Shown here piece by piece: positions 27,347 through 36,637 of a stretch of DNA of 64,000 nt. The stretch covers positions 1,798,001-1,862,000 of the forward strand of contig NZ_CP101134.1 in assembly GCF_024296865.1 (NCBI RefSeq), given 5' to 3'. The position numbers were made by a program, and so were the translations under genes. Source of the DNA: Sphingobacterium sp. LZ7M1 (GTDB lineage Bacteria; Bacteroidota; Bacteroidia; Sphingobacteriales; Sphingobacteriaceae). A model generated the notes under the pieces. That model had not been told where the DNA came from and did not search any database. It saw only the letters and a list, made by a program, of their open reading frames with translations. Each line of letters begins with the position of its first letter. Positions within the stretch are counted from its first letter, which is position 1.

Positions 27347-27799
27347 ATAATGATTTAAGTATGGTTCGAAAATATATAGTAATTTGGTTAAAGGCAAGTA
27401 TGACTGTATAATTCTTTGGTTATATTTTTGTTTAATTGCTACTTAAAGCAAAAAATAGCAGAATGTTTTTTGGCTGGCGAACAACATTTCTGCTGTAACA
27501 TTATTCATCCCTAGGATAAATTCTTTCAATACATAAAACATTTAGGAGTTTTTTTCTTTCATGACCAGATTTCTTCAAATAAAAATAAAACGATATGATT
27601 TTCGGACGACGATACTTGAAATAACCACCAATTAATTAACCAAGACATTTTTTGATAAGGATATTATTTTCTATAAAACTTTGCTGTGCGGATTCACATT
27701 AAATTTAATGGTGTAATTTGGTTGGTTACTGAAAAGAGTTCCCTATCAAACGTTCCACTGAAACTTTGAATAGATATTTTAATTAATGATCAAAAATCG
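27347..27799. other. Spacer with one hairpin
   Basis: AGCAGAATGTT (27457-27467) pairs with AACATTTCTGCT (27483-27494) with one bulged base. It is upstream of the minus-strand gene at 27346 and may be in its leader. No gene was seen. Confidence 0.5.
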
Positions 27800-28864
27800 C
27801 TAGGTTATAAATTCAATCAGTTTTTCGGATACTGATCGAGCCGCAATAACCGCCCCCTCCATATAACCAGGATATTGGGTTGCCATTTCACTTGCTGCGA
27901 GGTACAAATTACCCTTCATATAACTGTGATGTAACAGCGGATGCCCGTTATCTTGATGCGGACGTTGGATTGTCAGATTACCAGTCAATATAAATTCATC
28001 TGACCAGACCTTATCAAAATAAGCAGTTGGGGTGAGAGCCTTTTTCCCAATCAATTCGCCTAATTGTTGTAAAACAAGCCCTTTTCTCACTTTGGGCATG
28101 TAAGCTGAAGCCCCTGTGTTTAGAAAACCCGTAAAGCCAAATCTATCCTCTTCAAAATTGGTATGGTCGTACATTTCAGTAATGATACCTGCATGGCTGT
28201 ACAGCATTCCTGAATATCCCTGGTTCCGCCAAAAAGGTTGGTCATATTCCAATGTGAACTTTATTGATCCTGCCATCCAGGTTTGTACGTTGGGAAGAAG
28301 GGCCGTGAGTTCTTCAGGTAACAATGGTGAAAACATTATATTAGATACTAACTGTGGAGGAATGCACAGGATGACTTTGTCAGCCTCTATTTCTTTGCCC
28401 ATATCATTTTCAAGCATCATACCTTCTCCTGTTTGTTTTATCGATCTGATCTTACAATTCAAAAAAATACGGTCTTGGGGTAGCTTAGCTTCCAAAGTAT
28501 CGATCAACATTTGCGTGCCCCCGGTTAAACGGTAAGATGGTTTTTCAGCCTCGGGGATATAGAATTTCTGTGGTTGTTCAAACGATTTGGTCTGAAACAA
28601 TGTTAAACCTTTTGAGAACTGTGGGTATTTTCGGAGTCCCAATTCATTTATTAAAAACAGAAGATTCGAATGCAGGTCGGAGAACCAGGTTGCGCCCAAT
28701 TCCAAAGGAGTCTGTAAGGTTCCTGTGACGGTCTGTATCCTTCCGCCAAGTCTGGAAGATGCTTCCAAAATAATGAAATCTATATTCCTTTTTGTTAGCA
28801 GGTAAGCCAAAGTTAACCCACTCAATCCACCTTCTATGATAACAATACGTTGCTTTTCATTCAT
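27800..28864 (-). CDS. Flavin-containing amine oxidase (monoamine-oxidase type)
   Basis: A 354-aa FAD-dependent oxidoreductase. The N-terminal Rossmann motif reads VIIEGGLSGL, then an acidic strand end (FIILEASSRLGGRIQT) typical of amine oxidases. The middle has LELGATWFSD, and the C-terminus YLAASEMATQYPGYMEGAVIAA closes the FAD site. It oxidises primary or secondary amines to aldehyde or imine with hydrogen peroxide formation. The first glycine of GxGxxG is Glu (codon GAA, one transition from GGA), which is unusual and could weaken FAD binding. It is shorter than typical members (about 450 aa). It is divergent from an AraC regulator 212 bp away, which probably controls it. Confidence 0.88.
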   Translation of the reverse strand: MNEKQRIVIIEGGLSGLTLAYLLTKRNIDFIILEASSRLGGRIQTVTGTLQTPLELGATWFSDLHSNLLFLINELGLRKYPQFSKGLTLFQTKSFEQPQKFYIPEAEKPSYRLTGGTQMLIDTLEAKLPQDRIFLNCKIRSIKQTGEGMMLENDMGKEIEADKVILCIPPQLVSNIMFSPLLPEELTALLPNVQTWMAGSIKFTLEYDQPFWRNQGYSGMLYSHAGIITEMYDHTNFEEDRFGFTGFLNTGASAYMPKVRKGLVLQQLGELIGKKALTPTAYFDKVWSDEFILTGNLTIQRPHQDNGHPLLHHSYMKGNLYLAASEMATQYPGYMEGAVIAARSVSEKLIEFIT

Positions 28865-29076
28865 CTTATGGAACCGTTTTTGATTTTAACCTTCAAATTT
28901 CCATTTTTATCCCTTTGATATCAGTGGACAAATCGGAAAAATAATGGAACATATAGGAAAAAAAAGCGAATCTATATACTGGTGGATTTGGAGTATACAC
29001 CAAATTTGTAAATTAGCAAAAAGGTACAGTGTTCTCAGTTGAGTGTCTATGGCAAAAGAAAAGTCGAACATAATCA

Positions 29077-29946
29077 ATGAATATCATCTATAGGCACAAG
29101 CCTGAATGTCCACAGTTTGCTTTATATGATCTGAAGGCACATTTAATGGAAAATCAATGCCAAGTAGTAAGACCGCACATTCACAGCTTTTATCAGGTCA
29201 TATGGTTTAAAAAAGGAAAAGGGAAACATTCTGTCGATTTCAAGACCTACGATGTTTTTGATAATTCGATTTTTTTCGTTGGACCCAATCAGGTGCATCA
29301 CTTTGATGAAAATTACGATTATGAAGGTGTGCTATTTCATTTTAACCGGTTATTCCTGTTACAGGAACAAAGCCCATTAGATTTTTTCCTGCATTTCAAT
29401 TTATTTAATAATTCCCTCCATCAATCCTCTTTAAACGTCAGTACGGGGATCGTCGATACCTTGGATAGGTATGTTTCACAGATAAAGGATGAATTGAACA
29501 ATGAAGAAACATTTGGCAAGGAATTGATTTTGGGCAGCTACCTCAAATCATTCCTTATTCAGGTACAGCGCAAGAAGAACATTTTTGAACAGGGCTCTGA
29601 GGTCTGGTCTCCAACTTTCAACGACAAAAGATTGGTGCTTATGAGGTTCATCAATCTGATAGACGAAAACTATAAAAAAGGATATACCATTGCCGAGTAT
29701 GCCAGTTCATTGCATATCTCTTCGAGGAGTCTGTCCGACCTCACCCACCAACAGCTCCATAAAACTCCTTCCCAAATGGTTCAGGAGCGAATTATTTTGG
29801 AAGCTCAGCGTCTATTATTGTATTCCAACTCCAATGTCAATCAGGTGGCTTACCGTTTAGGCTTTGAAGATGCCTCTTATTTTGTAAAATATTTTAAAAA
29901 ATATACAGGTGTTTCACCGAAAGATTTTAGAAAGTCCATTTCTTAA
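29077..29946 (+). CDS. AraC-family regulator with a cupin sensor domain
   Basis: 289 aa. The N-terminal cupin (about residues 20-110) contains VRPHIHSFYQVIWFKKGKG and FVGPNQVHHFD, as in ligand-sensing AraC proteins. The C-terminal AraC DNA-binding domain (about 185-288) has TIAEYASSLHISSRSLSDLT and VNQVAYRLGFEDASYFVKYF followed by KKYTGVSPKDFRK. It is divergently transcribed from the amine oxidase, the usual arrangement for a local activator. A small gene follows on the same strand and may be co-regulated. Confidence 0.92.
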   Translation: MNIIYRHKPECPQFALYDLKAHLMENQCQVVRPHIHSFYQVIWFKKGKGKHSVDFKTYDVFDNSIFFVGPNQVHHFDENYDYEGVLFHFNRLFLLQEQSPLDFFLHFNLFNNSLHQSSLNVSTGIVDTLDRYVSQIKDELNNEETFGKELILGSYLKSFLIQVQRKKNIFEQGSEVWSPTFNDKRLVLMRFINLIDENYKKGYTIAEYASSLHISSRSLSDLTHQQLHKTPSQMVQERIILEAQRLLLYSNSNVNQVAYRLGFEDASYFVKYFKKYTGVSPKDFRKSIS

Positions 29947-30025
29947 AATTACCATTTGTTTTTCTATTTGCTCATTGTTTAAAAGTAGTAAATCAAAGAC
30001 TTTTGTTAACCAAAATTTTACACCT

Positions 30026-30313
30026 ATGGCAACGGCATATTTAGTGATTACACTTACGATTGTCGGTATGGATTTAGCGGGTGCAGCGGCAGTTTATTGC
30101 CTGTATAAACATCCCTTTCTAGAGACAATAAAAGGTGCTCTGTCGAAAGAACTATTATACCATATCGACGATGTGCTGCTGTTGCACGGTTTTGAGTGTG
30201 TAGAAGACGCTCAGGAATACCTGATGAGCAACCTTTTTAAAAAAAATGTGGTTACCTCCCTGAAACCATACATAAAGGGCAAGCCGAACATTAAGATTTA
30301 TAGTGTATCTTAA
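30026..30313 (+). CDS. Small conserved-looking protein
   Basis: 95 aa from the ATG at 30026; a longer frame overlaps the regulator and its extra residues look non-coding. It starts MATAYLVITLTIVGMDLAG, then a helix, and ends YLMSNLFKKNVVTSLKPYIK and a short strand NIKIYSVS. The pattern resembles small alpha/beta ferredoxin-like (ABM/YciI type) proteins, but this is uncertain. It lies 79 bp after the AraC gene and could be an accessory target of that regulator. Confidence 0.65.
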   Translation: MATAYLVITLTIVGMDLAGAAAVYCLYKHPFLETIKGALSKELLYHIDDVLLLHGFECVEDAQEYLMSNLFKKNVVTSLKPYIKGKPNIKIYSVS

Positions 30314-30904
30314 TATTTAGTACTGGAAGGAATGGTCCTTCAGGCCCTTTCGATTGTTGATTATTCATAAAGTATATAATGATGAAGACAATTAAAATGA
30401 AATGTTGATTTTTGAGTTCGGCACACAAGGCTGAATTGCTGGGAAATTTTCCATTTCAAAAAAACTATATGTGTTATCTTCACGGAGCTAGGCATTAATC
30501 CAAGTAGGCGAGGAGAAGATAAAAATGTTTCTGGGCGGCGCATGACCAGGGACCAACCGTTATTTTTTACTATCGGATTTTTAATCTTGAATAAAGGTTG
30601 TCACTTTTTTATGTTAACCAATTCACTTTTTCCAATAAGCCTGAAGACTTTGTGTTTTTATCTTGAAGTTAAATTTGAATATCTTCTTTAAAACGTAAAA
30701 GGAACTATCATTGTATGCAGTAAGTTTTAGAGAAAGGTACCAAGTATTTGGCGTTAACTGGTGGAATCAAACAGTGATTTTTAGCATTTCATTAATGGGG
30801 GATTTTATTTGCAATCAAATGTGCTTTAAATTGTTAGCAATTTTAGGATTTCCAATTACTCATTGATAAAATATCATATTTATGATAATCAATCATATTC
30901 AGCT
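30314..30904. other. Non-coding spacer
   Basis: About 590 bp. Only a short GAAGGA/TCCTTC stem right after the preceding stop (30324-30341). No gene was seen. Confidence 0.5.
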
Positions 30905-31102
30905 CTAAATACTACATTTAAATAGAAGAAAAAAGCAAGAAAACATCGCAAAAATGGTAACTATTTCAAAAAGGTAAAGTAATCTTCTAATAAACCTACT
31001 TTCTGGCTCTAAATTAGCTCCCTCTTTTAACAGTGTTTCCTTAATCTTTTTTAACATTTCCTTAACCCTGGTTAAGAAATCAATAGTTGGTTTGGTACTC
31101 AT
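30905..31102 (-). CDS. Small tail-anchored protein
   Basis: 65 aa: a basic amphipathic N-terminal half (FLTRVKEMLKKIKETLLKEG) and a C-terminal membrane helix (about residues 45-63, LFEIVTIFAMFSCFFLLF). No family recognised. It lies 13 bp after another small tail-anchored gene on the same strand, so the two form a mini-operon. Such pairs can be membrane-active toxin-like or phage-defence accessories, but nothing here proves that. Confidence 0.55.
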   Translation of the reverse strand: MSTKPTIDFLTRVKEMLKKIKETLLKEGANLEPESRFIRRLLYLFEIVTIFAMFSCFFLLFKCSI

Positions 31103-31115
31103 GCTTTATTCCTTC

Positions 31116-31301
31116 CTATGACAATAAAAATGCTAGAATCATCAACATAACCGTAAAGGATATTTTGAAAAAATCAAATATGATTGATGTGAGCGGATCT
31201 TTATAATCCCCCTCTTCAATTTCATCAATATAAACCCTTTCAAATTTCTTGTAGGAAGTTTTTAATTCCTCAATTATCTTTTTCCAGTAAGATGGTTCCA
31301 C
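31116..31301 (-). CDS. Small tail-anchored protein, first of a pair
   Basis: 61 aa: a charged helical N-terminus (WKKIIEELKTSYKKFERVYI, then DEIEEGDYKD) and a C-terminal membrane helix (about residues 42-60). Not recognised. It precedes the gene at 30905-31102 by 13 bp; both have a soluble N-terminus and a C-terminal anchor, though the sequences are not clearly related. Confidence 0.55.
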   Translation of the reverse strand: MEPSYWKKIIEELKTSYKKFERVYIDEIEEGDYKDPLTSIIFDFFKISFTVMLMILAFLLS

Positions 31302-31409
31302 AATCTATATTTAACGCAAAATTTAATTATTTTTCAAACCAAGTTACTTTAACGTCATTAATACATCCCTTTATATAAGTATTATAGCTATTACAGTATC
31401 AATTAATCG

Positions 31410-31771
31410 ATGTTGGTTAAATTACTGTATATCTTAAAGTTATTCGGTTTAACAAATCCTGAACAATATCGGATAAAATACTCTTTTTTTTAGAATAAAT
31501 TTTTAAAAATATCCCCTCGTTGTGAAATAATATTTGCTTTAGCTCAGTTAAATAATTATTTAAAGTATTTTTTAAAGCTAATAAATTTGAAAATTTGAAT
31601 GTACTGCATAAATCCGTTAGGAAAATCACCACTCCAGACTATATTGAAGATACCAATGAACTCTTGAACATAACTCTCGGAAATATGTTTAGTATTTTTC
31701 TTGAATATGACACAATGGTAGTTGTGGATTCAACCTATTTTGAACTATCTCAATACTACAAAAAAAAATAG
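31410..31771 (+). pseudogene. Decayed gene of about 120 codons
   Basis: ATG at 31410: MLVKLLYILKLFGLTNPEQY, then a TAG right after a run of eight T residues (31486-31493). The same frame continues to LAQLNNYLKYFLK. Coding-like sequence then moves to another frame (FENLNVLHKSVRKITTPDYI and MFSIFLEYDTMVVVDSTYF) to the TAG at 31769. The frame change falls near a T6 run. One nonsense codon plus one frameshift, both at or near T-runs, could be decay or sequencing indels. Family unknown. Confidence 0.4.
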
Positions 31772-32141
31772 CATAATTAAATAGATATTTTCAAGGAGTT
31801 GGCTTGCATTTACCAAGCTATATTGATATAAAATATTGGAAAGAGTATCTTTCTTTTATTTGGGTTAATAAATCCCTATGGATTGGTATTTATTAAAAAC
31901 CATATTTAACTCCTCCTAAAATTCTAACAGATATAATTTATCTGTACGGAAAAATGTCCTAATTCTTTTTCTTCCTTAATGCTGATTATTTCGATTTATC
32001 GGTAATAGTTAAATTCAATTTATGATTGTAAATAAAAAACAATTAAGTTTTATTTTTATTTATTGATTAAATGCTTTAAAAATTCACTTTTTTGTTTAAA
32101 AAATCTTTTTTTATTAATCAATCGTAAACATGTTCTTAATA

Positions 32142-32169
32142 TTGTATTAATAAACCGTAATTACTTTTG
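32142..32169 (+). promoter_or_regulatory. Promoter of the phosphodiesterase-SusCD operon
   Basis: TTG at 32142-32144, a 17-base spacer, then TACTTTTG at 32162-32169: a perfect TAnnTTTG -7 box. Transcription would start near 32176, about 24 bases before the ATG at 32200. Confidence 0.7.
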
Positions 32170-32199
32170 CCGTTATAAATCAACCTAATAGTGTGTACT

Positions 32200-33348
32200 A
32201 TGAAAATGAAATTATCCTTAATTGGAATCTTCTTTTTTTCGGTTAGCTTATTACAAGCACAGACTGATGATGGCATTATGCGTTTAACAGAATTCGCATA
32301 TCCAGTAAAACGGGAAAATCTAACTATTCCCGATGTCAATGGCTATCAAGTATTGAAATGTGATTTTCACATGCATACGGTATTTACCGATGGTCATGTA
32401 TGGCCAAATGTGAGAATTCAAGAAGCCTGGCGTGAAGGGTTGGATGCTATTTCATATACCGAGCATATGGAATATAACCCCCACAGTGCGGATGTAAAGG
32501 TAGACCACAATCGTTCGCATGACTTAGCTGTTGAACTGGCTAAGGAGAATAATATTGTTTTGGTCAAAGGAACGGAAGTGACAAGACAAACGCCTCCAGG
32601 ACATTTTAACGCTTTGTTTATTCAAGATGCAAACGAATTAGTATCAGATAACAATTCCAATTTAGATCAGGAAGCAATCTACAAGGCTTACGCCCAAAAA
32701 GCATTTATTTTCTGGAATCACCCTGGATGGAAAGCTACAGCAATTCCTGGATCCTATGAATGGATTGATTTTGTAGAAAAGATGTATCAGGAGAAAAAGC
32801 TGCATGGAATTGAGGTGGTGAATGGCTTAGGTTTTCATAAGAAAGCATTGGATTGGGCTTTGGACCGTAATTTAACCATTATTGGAAATACGGATATCCA
32901 TAACCTGATTGCTCATGATTATAACATCGAGAAACAGGGGGTGCATAGAACGATGACACTGGTCATGGCGAAAGATCGTACAGCTGCCGGAATCCGCGAA
33001 GCATTGGAAGCTGGTAGGACGGTAGTCTGGTCAAGTAATTACCTGTTTGGAAAGGAAGAAAATGTTAGAGATCTAGTAAAAGCATCGATTTCAGTTTCTC
33101 CAGCCTACCATGAGAAAACCAATGTAAAAACCAAGGTAAGAACCAAATATTACGAAGTTAAGAACAATAGTGATCTATATTTTGAGTTGGAATTAAAAGG
33201 AGGGACTGGCACCAAGAGATTGGTTTTATATCCAGAATCCACTCAAATCTTGACTGCCGAAGCAGGGCAATCGAATTTAACCTATGAAATAATATCAACA
33301 TTTATTCGGAGCGATAAGCATTTACAATTTGACATCAATTTAAAGTAA
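32200..33348 (+). CDS. Secreted PHP-domain phosphodiesterase (Sb-PDE family)
   Basis: 382 aa from the ATG at 32200; a GTG nine bases upstream is less likely. The signal peptide ends in LLQAQ. A PHP metal-dependent hydrolase domain follows, with metal ligands in CDFHMHTVFTDGH, YTEHMEYN, GTEVTR, FWNHPGW and GNTDIHN, then a beta-rich tail. Sb-PDE enzymes cleave phosphodiesters, the founding member acting on organophosphate diesters. Here it is the first gene of an operon with SusC and SusD (18 bp gap), so it likely attacks a phosphodiester-containing polymer or glycerophosphodiester at the cell surface or periplasm. The substrate is inferred only. Confidence 0.9.
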   Translation: MKMKLSLIGIFFFSVSLLQAQTDDGIMRLTEFAYPVKRENLTIPDVNGYQVLKCDFHMHTVFTDGHVWPNVRIQEAWREGLDAISYTEHMEYNPHSADVKVDHNRSHDLAVELAKENNIVLVKGTEVTRQTPPGHFNALFIQDANELVSDNNSNLDQEAIYKAYAQKAFIFWNHPGWKATAIPGSYEWIDFVEKMYQEKKLHGIEVVNGLGFHKKALDWALDRNLTIIGNTDIHNLIAHDYNIEKQGVHRTMTLVMAKDRTAAGIREALEAGRTVVWSSNYLFGKEENVRDLVKASISVSPAYHEKTNVKTKVRTKYYEVKNNSDLYFELELKGGTGTKRLVLYPESTQILTAEAGQSNLTYEIISTFIRSDKHLQFDINLK

Positions 33349-33366
33349 AAAGCGAATTCTAATTTT

Positions 33367-36300
33367 ATGAAATCTTACATACCAATATTTCTATTGGCGG
33401 GGACTGTTTTGTCCTTACCAATCCAAAGCTCGGCTTCAAAATTGAGGAATGAGTTAATGAATTCAGTTGATTTTCAGCAAACTATTTCGGGGAGGGTAGT
33501 TGATGGGAGTGGAAATCCAATTGAAAGCGCGACGGTTGCTATTCAAGGCAGCAATCGTGCTACAGCGACGGATAAGAATGGTCAATTTACCTTGGAAAGT
33601 AGTAAATCCAATGTGACTTTGGTTGTCTCATTTGTCGGGTTTACCACCAAAACCCAACAGGTTTCTGGTGATTTGAACAATGTGGTTATACAGCTGGACA
33701 ACAAGAACGATCTTGAAGAGATCGTAGTTGTCGGGTACGGAACCCAAAAGAAGATCAATTTGACCGGGGCCGTTTCACAGGTAACCTCAGAGGTCCTTGA
33801 AAACCGTCCTGCGGCAAGTTTAAGTAGGATGTTGCAAGGAGCACTTCCCAACTTAAACCTAAAGATGGTGGATGGAAGTCCGACGCGCGGAGCAACTTTC
33901 AATGTGCGTGGATCAACCTCGATTGGTGCTGGGGGAAGTGCATTGGTGTTGATTGATGGAGTAGAAGGAGACCCCAATATGATCAACCCGAATGATATCG
34001 AAAGTGTAACGGTATTGAAAGATGCCTCATCGGCAGCAATTTACGGATCTAGAGCCGCATTTGGGGTGGTATTGATTACCACGAAAAACCCGAAAGCCGG
34101 AAAAGCAACCGTAACCTTAAACTCTAACTTCTCCATGAATAACCGGGTGGTAGAACCAAAATTGGTGACCAATGGTTATGAATGGGCAAAGAATTTTAAT
34201 GAAGCCTTCAATGCCTGGTATGATTATAAATCAACTCCAATTTCCGTAAATAACATATATCCATTTTCATTGGAATATTTGGAAGCTTTGAAAAAGCATT
34301 CCGAGAATCCAGGAGGCGAGGAAGTTGTTTTCAATAAGGCGACCAATCGTTATGAGTATTTTGGAAATACCGATTGGTACAATATGGTGTACAGGGAAAA
34401 TATGCCGAGTACCGAACAGGCGCTGAGCGTATCCGGAGGGGGAGAGAAAGCTTCTTATTTTCTTTCAGGCCGATACTTTCATCAAGGAGGTTTGTTCAAT
34501 TTTAATCCAGATAAGTTCAACAAGTACAATATTCGTGGAAAAGGAGATATCAAAGTTACCGATTGGTTGACTTTCCAGAACAATACAGAAATCAGCAGTT
34601 ATGATTATCACTATCCTATGTTTGCTGATGGCGATGGCAATATCTGGAGGCAGTTTGAGCACCAAGGATATCCCATGGCGGTAATTTATAATCCAGATGG
34701 CACCTTTACGCATTCTGCTGCTTATACCGGAATAGCATCCTTTATTGAAGGGAACAATGCTTCAGACCTGAATAATACTGTATTGAGAAATACTGCAGGA
34801 GTGATAATCAAACCAGTTAACGGATTGACTCTTAAGGGCGATTTCACCTATTCCAGAACGTGGGAAGATGAGCAAAGAACCAATAATTATATCAACTATA
34901 GTAATTCACCGGGGGTAATAGATCGTTTTGGACGTAGCTTATTGAGACAATTGAGCGAGCGTAAAAAATATCTAGGTGGAAACTTAACGGCAAATTATAC
35001 CAAGAAATTTGCAGATAAGCATGATATCAATGCCTTATTAGGTTACAACGTAGAAACTCAAACTTTAAAAAGCTTGAATTCACAACGTGATGGTATAATT
35101 TTATCGAACAAACCGGATTTCAATTTAATGGATGGCTTGAATTTTAATATTACAGGAGGTGGAAATGAATGGGCATATTTGGGTGTATTCTACCGTTTCA
35201 ATTATGCCTACGATAGCAAATACCTGATTGAGTTGAACGGTCGTTATGATGGATCCTCGAAGTTCCCTGAAGACCAACGATTTGGTTTCTTCCCTTCGGT
35301 ATCAGCGGGATGGGTTGTTTCCAATGAATCGTTTTTCCAAGATGCAAAACCATTGGTTAGTAATTTGAAGTTCAGAGCTTCCTATGGTTCATTAGGAAAT
35401 GGAAACGTAGCACCATACCGTTATCTTGAACAGATGTCGGTGGCCAAAACCGGAGTAATCCTAGGGGGTGTTCAACCAAGTTATACTTCCATTCCAGGAG
35501 TTATTCCATCTGGATTAACCTGGGAGAGATCCACAACGTTTAATGTGGGTGCAGATTTAGGGTTCTTCGATAATGCCTTGAACTTTACTTTCGATTGGTA
35601 TAACCGGATGACCTACGATATGTTTACCGTGGGTGAGCCATTGCCAAATGTTTTTGGTGCCGCTGTTCCTTATGGAAACTTTGCGGACTTATCGACAAAA
35701 GGATGGGAATTGACGGTGAATTACAATAATCAATTTGAATTGGCCGGAAAACCATTTAACTGGGGAATCAATGGATCTTTATGGGATAGCAGATCCCATA
35801 TTACTCGCTTCAACAATCCAAAAAAATTATTGAACAACTACTATGTAGGTCAGGAGATTGGTGAGATTTGGGGTTATGAAACCTTAGGTTTCTTTACATC
35901 TGAGGAAGATGTTGCCAACCATGCGGATCAAAGTTTTATCCGTAACTCGAACAACAATGTTTGGTTACCTGGAGATTTGAAATTTGCAGATTTACCAAAT
36001 CCGAACGGAGATGTGGATGGTGTCATAAACTCAGGCGATAATACAGTAGATAATCCAGGAGACCGTCGAATTATTGGTAATAATTCTCCGCGCTACCAAT
36101 TTGGATTTACCTTATCAGGAAAATGGAATGGGATTGGATTATCGGCATTTTTCCAAGGGATTGCAAAGCGTGATTATTATTTCTCACCAGAAGCAGGATT
36201 GTTCTGGGGTCCTTACAATAGACCCTATGGATACCAGCCAACCAAAATGATGGAGGATATGTGGTCAGAAGAAAATCCAGATGCTTATTTCCCTAGATAT

Positions 36301-36627
36301 AGAGGTTATACCGCTTTGGGTACTGACCGTTCATTGGGTGCACCTCAAACTCGTTATTTACAAGATGCTTCTTATTTACGATTAAAATCATTGACCATTG
36401 ATTATAATGTGCCACAAAAATGGTTACAGAAAACTAAGTTAGCCAATGTACAAGTCTTTGCAAGTGCGCAAAACTTATTCACTTTCTCAGGATTGTTTAA
36501 ACATACCGAGAATTTTGACCCAGAAGTTATAGAGAAGCCAATTGGTGAATTAACCAATGGTTCAGGGGAGGGATACGCCTATCCACAATTAAAAACAACA
36601 ACTTTTGGTCTTAACTTAACATTCTAA
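33367..36627 (+). CDS. SusC/RagA-family TonB-linked outer-membrane transporter
   Basis: 1086 aa. Signal peptide, then a carboxypeptidase-like domain (about residues 38-115, ISGRVVDGSGNPIESATV), the SusC signature region EEIVVVGYGTQKKINLTGAV, a plug (GSTSIGAGGSALVLIDGVEG) and a long barrel ending in TTTFGLNLTF. It imports polymer fragments bound by its SusD lid. It sits between the phosphodiesterase and susD with gaps of 18 and 10 bp. No hybrid two-component, ECF/anti-sigma or CAZyme gene is adjacent, so this is not a classical polysaccharide locus. Confidence 0.96.
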   Translation: MKSYIPIFLLAGTVLSLPIQSSASKLRNELMNSVDFQQTISGRVVDGSGNPIESATVAIQGSNRATATDKNGQFTLESSKSNVTLVVSFVGFTTKTQQVSGDLNNVVIQLDNKNDLEEIVVVGYGTQKKINLTGAVSQVTSEVLENRPAASLSRMLQGALPNLNLKMVDGSPTRGATFNVRGSTSIGAGGSALVLIDGVEGDPNMINPNDIESVTVLKDASSAAIYGSRAAFGVVLITTKNPKAGKATVTLNSNFSMNNRVVEPKLVTNGYEWAKNFNEAFNAWYDYKSTPISVNNIYPFSLEYLEALKKHSENPGGEEVVFNKATNRYEYFGNTDWYNMVYRENMPSTEQALSVSGGGEKASYFLSGRYFHQGGLFNFNPDKFNKYNIRGKGDIKVTDWLTFQNNTEISSYDYHYPMFADGDGNIWRQFEHQGYPMAVIYNPDGTFTHSAAYTGIASFIEGNNASDLNNTVLRNTAGVIIKPVNGLTLKGDFTYSRTWEDEQRTNNYINYSNSPGVIDRFGRSLLRQLSERKKYLGGNLTANYTKKFADKHDINALLGYNVETQTLKSLNSQRDGIILSNKPDFNLMDGLNFNITGGGNEWAYLGVFYRFNYAYDSKYLIELNGRYDGSSKFPEDQRFGFFPSVSAGWVVSNESFFQDAKPLVSNLKFRASYGSLGNGNVAPYRYLEQMSVAKTGVILGGVQPSYTSIPGVIPSGLTWERSTTFNVGADLGFFDNALNFTFDWYNRMTYDMFTVGEPLPNVFGAAVPYGNFADLSTKGWELTVNYNNQFELAGKPFNWGINGSLWDSRSHITRFNNPKKLLNNYYVGQEIGEIWGYETLGFFTSEEDVANHADQSFIRNSNNNVWLPGDLKFADLPNPNGDVDGVINSGDNTVDNPGDRRIIGNNSPRYQFGFTLSGKWNGIGLSAFFQGIAKRDYYFSPEAGLFWGPYNRPYGYQPTKMMEDMWSEENPDAYFPRYRGYTALGTDRSLGAPQTRYLQDASYLRLKSLTIDYNVPQKWLQKTKLANVQVFASAQNLFTFSGLFKHTENFDPEVIEKPIGELTNGSGEGYAYPQLKTTTFGLNLTF

Positions 36628-36637
36628 TTCTACCATC

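Noticed and set aside
31417..31632. 71-codon minus-strand frame
   Set aside because: The opposite strand has clearly more protein-like sequence (decayed gene at 31410-31771).
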